Source: Lepas anatifera (Eukaryota; Arthropoda; Thecostraca; Lepadidae). Taken from it: a stretch of DNA of 64,000 nucleotides. Both the position numbers and the translations under genes were made by a program. The notes beneath the pieces were generated by a model. That model saw nothing but the letters and a program-made list of their open reading frames with translations, did no database searches and was not told the DNA's origin. How positions within the stretch are numbered: position 1 is the stretch's first letter; each line of letters opens with the position of its first letter. Shown in pieces: positions 59,601-64,000 of this stretch. The DNA lies in assembly GCA_034440635.1 (NCBI GenBank), contig JAOTON010000955.1, positions 56,326-120,325 of the forward strand, written 5' to 3'.

Positions 59601-60960
59601 TACAGAGACATCCAGGCAGACAGTCAGACAGATATACAGAAAATGCAGGCAGACAAGCAGACAGGCAGACAGCCAGACAGACAAAGTCTGACAGACAGAC
59701 ATTCAAGCAGACAGGCAGTCAGGCAGACAGATGGACGGACACAGTCAGGCAGACATACAGACAGTCAGGCAGGCAGGGGAGTCAGTCACACAGTCAGACA
59801 GTCAGTCACACAATCAGACAGACAGGCAGGCAGACAGACAGTCACGACGACGTCGGCAGACATACATACTGTCAGATGAACATACAGACTGTCAGGCAGA
59901 CAGACAAACTTTGAGACAGGCAGGCAGGCAGACAGACAGAGACATCCAGGCAGGCAGACAGTCAGTCACACAATCAGACAGGCAGACAGACAGTCAGTCA
60001 GACAGGCAGACTGTCAGGCAGTTATACATACTGTCAGGTGAACAGACAGTCAGGCAGACATACAGACAGTCAGGCAGGTAGCGGCAGGCAGGCAGACAGA
60101 CAGTAAGGAAGACAGACAGTCAGGAAGACAGACAGGCAGAAAGACAGTCAGGCAGGCAGGCAGACAGACAGGGAGACAGGCAGGCAGACAGGCAGACAAA
60201 CAAAGAGACAGCAAACATACAGACAACCAGACAGACATACAGACACAGCTAGACAGACATATGGAGACAGTCAGACATACATACAGAAAAATACAAAGAC
60301 ATCCAGACAGACAGACATACAGAGAATACAGAGGCAGACAGAGGAAGCCAGGTCTACATACATACAGACAGACAGAACAGACAGACATACATACATACAG
60401 ATATAGCCAGAAAAACATGCAGGGACAATCAGAGACATACAGAAAAGTACACAGACATCCAGGCAAACAGTCAGACAGATATACAGAAAAATGCAGACAG
60501 ACAGACAGAATCAGTCAGCCAGTCAGTAAGCCAGGTCAGGTCAGGTCAGGCAGGCAGGCAGGAAGACAGACAGACAGACACAGTCAGTCAGGCAGTAAGG
60601 AAGACAGTCAGGAAGCCAGTCAGAAAGGAAGACAGACATACAGTCAGGCAGACAGATGGACAGACAGTCAGGGGGACAGACAGACAGTCAGACAGGCAGG
60701 CAGGCAGACAGACATACAGTGACAGTCAGACATACATACAGAAAAATACACAGACATCCAGGCAGACAAACATACAGAGAATACAGAGGCAGACAGAGAG
60801 ACAGGCAGGCAGACAGAGGAAGCCAGGTCTACATACAGACAGACAGAACAGCCAGACATACATACATACAGAGATAGCCAGACAAACATACAGGGACAGT
60901 CAGACAGACATACAGAAACATCCAGGCAGATATACAGAAAAATAAAGAGAAATCCAGTCA
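56640..60960. repeat. degenerate CAGA/CAGG-rich tract, right arm
   Basis: Mirror of the left CTGT tract and longer than it. The segment between the SINE and the inner edge is about 0.66 kb longer than in the left arm. Long ORFs on both strands are repeat artefacts. Confidence 0.95.
58611..58975 (-). mobile_element. tRNA-headed SINE, right arm
   Basis: Mirror of 25804-26166 with the same A-rich tail, box A-like GGTAGCTCAGTTAGTAGAGC and the same flanking inverted 9-mers. Small differences exist (AGGTCACCC here against the left copy's GGGTGACAT). Confidence 0.85.
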
Positions 60961-61106
60961 TTTTGTCAGTCAGTCAGTCAGTCAGTCAGTCAGTCAGTCA
61001 GACAGTCAGTCAGTCAGACAGTCAGTCAGGCAGACATACACTGTCAGGCAGACATACAGTCAGTCAGCAGTCAGTCAGGCAGACAGTCAAACAGTCAGGC
61101 AGACAT

Positions 61107-61140
<34 letters not shown>

Positions 61141-61556
61141 GAACAGACAGACAGACAGACAGTACATATCAGTCAGTCAGCAGCAAGTCAGAAGAGATAT
61201 CAGAAGTCAGTCAGCAGTCAGTCAGTCAGTCAGTCAATTCAGTCAGTCAGTCAGTCAGTCAGTCAGTCAGTCAGTCAGTCGGTCAGTCAGTCAGTCAGTC
61301 AGTCGATCAGTCAGTAGTCGACAGTCAGTCAGTCAGTCAGTCAGTCAGTCAGTCGGTCAGTCAGTCAGTCATCGTCAGTCGGATCGTCAGTAGTCAGTAG
61401 TCAGTCAGTCAGTCAGTCAGTCAGTCAGTCAGTCAGTCAGTCAGTCAGTCAGTCAGTCAGTCAGTCAGTCAGTCAGTCAGTCAGTCAGTCAGTCAGTCAG
61501 TCAGTCAGTCAGTCAGTCAGTAGTCAGTCAGTCAGTCGTCATCAGTCAGTCAGTGA
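60961..61556. repeat. (GTCA)n array, right arm, interrupted
   Basis: Counterpart of the left (TGAC)n array. It is longer and broken by many small indels and CAGA runs (for example near 61110 and 61370), whereas the left one is almost pure. Confidence 0.97.
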
Positions 61557-61597
61557 ACAGAAATTCGGTGGATGGGGCACTTTCCCTCCGCTGGTGC

Positions 61598-62046
61598 TTA
61601 AAAGGAATGTGGCACCTTCAAAACATGATTTTAAATGAGATAGCCAAGTTTTAAAGCAAGTCAGAAAACCCGGTACTCCATATATCATTTGTCTTGGAAC
61701 TCAATATTTCAGTAGAAAAAGCTAAAACCTACCTGACACCAGCCCCCTCATCAGCCCCCACCAGGCGGCCATTGTTGTGAGCTTCCGGGGTGATGACATA
61801 TGCTGACGTCACAATGAGCATCAGCGAATCGAAGCCCTTAAAGCGTTTCAAGTATGGTAGTGGCTGCCAGATCATGACATCCACAGGCAGATATTTATTT
61901 TCCTAGAGGAGTATTTTTAAAAACAAAATATTGAGCTTATTGAACATTTTTCACAGAAATCATGAGTGGTTTCATTATTTTTGGCTAAAAGTACGCCTAA
62001 TTGCACTAAATTCCACGATTCGACCAAGGTGCCAAATTCCCTTTAA
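61598..62046. mobile_element. TTAA-flanked MITE, right-arm copy
   Basis: Mirror of 22874-23323, with TTAA at 61598 and 62043. It differs by a few bases. Confidence 0.8.
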
Positions 62047-62070
62047 GAATGTTCATTTCACACCAGTTTG

Positions 62071-62401
62071 CAAAGTATGACATTTCTGACGAGATCTCGT
62101 CAGTGTGAGTGCCCTTAGAGATAGAAGCAAGTGGTGCAAATTGTATCAACCTGGTGCGAATTTGTAAGACTGGTGAGAGGAAGGTGACAATTAAACCAAA
62201 CAAATACTAAATGGTTATTAAGACAGACGAGGTGGCTTGAGAAAAAGTCCCTTAGTAATAAGAGGTAGCATTGCATTGGATGGGTAGGAATGGGTGCGTT
62301 TTCTCCCATGTATATGACATATTTCTGCAACTTCTTGGAGGCTGGTGGTGAGAGAATTTTAGATGGCTGGTGCGACTCGTCCGGCCTGTTGCCATACTTT
62401 G
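62071..62401. mobile_element. MITE-like repeat with GACGAGATCTCGTC, right arm
   Basis: Mirror of 22519-22850, with ends CAAAGTATGACA and TGCCATACTTTG and the palindromic 14-mer near 62087. Confidence 0.65.
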
Positions 62402-62479
62402 CAGGCTGGATTTTACACAACAGGAGAGTATCTGGAAAACAAAAATCACATGCCTATGTCCACTTCAGGGTCATTTTCT

Positions 62480-62615
62480 GCCACAAAATTTTCTTACCTG
62501 CCCCAAAAAGGGGCAAAAGCAGCCCCAAACTGGTAGGTCAGCCTCTCTCGAGGCTGCCCCAACAGGACGTCAAAACTTCCCACCTTCGGAAAAGTGGGAA
62601 CCAGCTTCATTCCCT
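62480..62615. repeat. GCCCC-rich dispersed repeat, right arm
   Basis: Mirror of 22310-22440 and similar to 19586-19770. Confidence 0.5.
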
Positions 62616-63329
62616 TAAGCTGTTGATCACAATGTATATAATAAACATACTGTACCAAGCCTTATAAAGTTCACAACCCAATAAAGTAGGGACTGGGTCC
62701 TCAACTCGCTGTTCCCCACCTGCTTCAAGAACATTGACGTACACTGGGCAGAGATATTGTACAAAATCCTGACTTAGTCTGGTGATGGCTCATCATGAGC
62801 TCAATGACAGCGCAAATGAGAGGCACCGGGAATACCTAAAAAATACCTGTACACCTAGGGTATTCCAAGGTAATCATGTGGCCTTCCATCTGGCATGCAA
62901 TTCCCTTGACAGAGCATAACACGTATAGGTACCTTCCATTCTGACCTCTAAATCTACCAGCCAGGGTTAAGTAGAAAATACAATGTTACATACTCAGACT
63001 ATGCTTTAAATAATCGCTTACAGCCTGTATTGAAATCCGTAATGATCCCTAGTAAATTGTGAAAGACAGGCCGAAGCAATCAAGCAACCCCTCGCGCTCA
63101 CCTATGCGCTTCCAAAATGGCGTATTCAAAGCCGTGGACTTGCTGAAAGCTTCCTTTAATTCAGTCCACCTCTTTTCTGAAACGCATTTCCGCTCCAGCA
63201 ACGCTAGAAACGCTTGCAGTATTTATGACCTATTCGTCATAAAAACGGCGGTGTTTATGACGCATCCGTCCTAAACACCGCTTCCTCTCATATGACCTAT
63301 TCGTCATAAATACCGCGGTGGTCGTGTTG

Positions 63330-64000
63330 AGGGCGAATGTAATCAAATCAATCCTGGCAACTCTCTTTAGAGTTATTGATAAAACTGGCAGTACATAAGG
63401 ATGGCAGTACATATAAATAGTACTCTAAAACTGTATTTTTGGCAGTACAACAGAAAACAGCTTGGCCGTATCTACGGTTACTAGAAAAGCTTGGCAGATC
63501 CAGAAAGAGAGGGCAAAGATCCAGAAGATCCAGAAAGATCCAGCAGATCCAGAAAGAGGGCAAGATCTCTACCTGCAGACGGATCCAGGGAGGGGGTTAA
63601 GGAGGCACGTATGCCCACCCCTACTCCACCCCTCAGCGCCCCCTGGTGACATGGTCACAGCACCACCTCGGACGCACAGATGGCGACCTGAAATGTCGCT
63701 TCCCGCCTTTTCAGGATGCAAAAATCGGCTCCCACCGATAGGAATTGCGCCAACCTGATAGGTTTTGTTCGTCAAAGTGGTGCCTGCCTGTCTCGATGGC
63801 GTCTCCCCGAAGGTGCTTCCCATTGGCAACCCTGGATCTGCCTATGTACGTACTTCTGGCTGGTTATTATTTGCTCCAATCTGATAGAATATCCCTCGTT
63901 CTTGCTTCTTTTTGCTCTGCACTGTAATAGAGTGACTATGTAATCGGCGATGGCACTGGGGCGGTGGGGAATTTATCCCTTGATTAGAGCAGGGCAGACT
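63330..64000. other. right flank, no gene recognised
   Basis: Non-palindromic sequence after the right arm. A short tandem stretch of AGATCCAGAA-type units lies at about 63485-63560, and GGCAGTACA occurs three times near 63380-63450. The ORFs here are short and unrecognised. Confidence 0.5.

Larger units (their letters stand above)
43196..63329. repeat. right arm of the 41.7-kb imperfect palindrome
   Basis: Reverse complement of the left arm, ending at GTCGTGTTG (63321-63329). Compared with the left arm it lacks 3561 bases (the equivalent of 36312-39872), carries a 2.63-kb insertion (44774-47403), a 60-bp insertion at 48762-48821 and about 0.8 kb more simple repeat. Elsewhere it matches with only scattered substitutions and homopolymer-length changes. 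Confidence 0.95.

Noticed and set aside
21592..63329. Giant DNA transposon with 20-kb terminal inverted repeats
   Set aside because: No target-site duplication outside the ends and no transposase or other element-encoded replication gene. An inverted duplication explains it better.

Overview
The window is eukaryotic: there are spliced exons, tRNA-headed SINE copies, LINEs, MITEs and long simple repeats, and no compact gene array. The only recognisable cellular gene is an inhibitor-of-apoptosis (IAP) gene on the minus strand. That gene, the APE-type LINE with an RNase H domain and the general repeat mix fit an invertebrate, probably an arthropod. The very GC-rich LINE made me think of a crustacean such as a barnacle, but this is a low-confidence inference.

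Bases 1-21591 are single-copy flank. The IAP gene reads right to left. One exon (17647..16540) encodes two complete BIR domains joined by a Gly-rich linker. About 11 kb downstream a second exon (5548..5330) encodes the first half of a third BIR. Both exon ends have matching phase-1 splice sites. The rest of BIR3 and any RING domain would lie beyond 5330 and were not found. The 11-kb intron holds a 55-bp minisatellite whose every unit carries a copy of the exon's 3' splice site, a 1.3-kb terminal-inverted-repeat (TIR) element, and a 2.3-kb non-autonomous hAT element with a perfect 8-bp target duplication.

Bases 21592-63329 form one giant imperfect palindrome of 41.7 kb, with arms of about 21.6 and 20.1 kb and the axis near 43196. 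Reading inward, each arm carries two MITEs, a 4-5 kb CTGT/CTGA tetranucleotide tract with a SINE inside it, a nested 2.7-kb TIR element, a second MITE pair, a candidate terminal exon, a decayed LINE (endonuclease-RT-RNase H-zinc finger), and an array of ~131-bp repeats that meets its mirror image at the axis. The arms are nearly identical in sequence but differ by large events. The right arm lacks 3.56 kb, and its deletion junction carries templated filler. The right arm also has a 2.63-kb TIR insertion containing a miniature LTR element, and a 60-bp insertion in the LINE. The simple-repeat tracts differ by about 0.8 kb. Some inactivating LINE changes are shared by both arms and others are private to one arm, which orders the events: LINE decay, inverted duplication, then separate change.

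Bases 63330-64000 are right flank with no recognised gene. Apart from the IAP gene and one uncertain exon (present twice by mirroring), the window is repeat and mobile DNA. The main caution is that a palindrome this size could also come from two haplotypes joined head to head during assembly.
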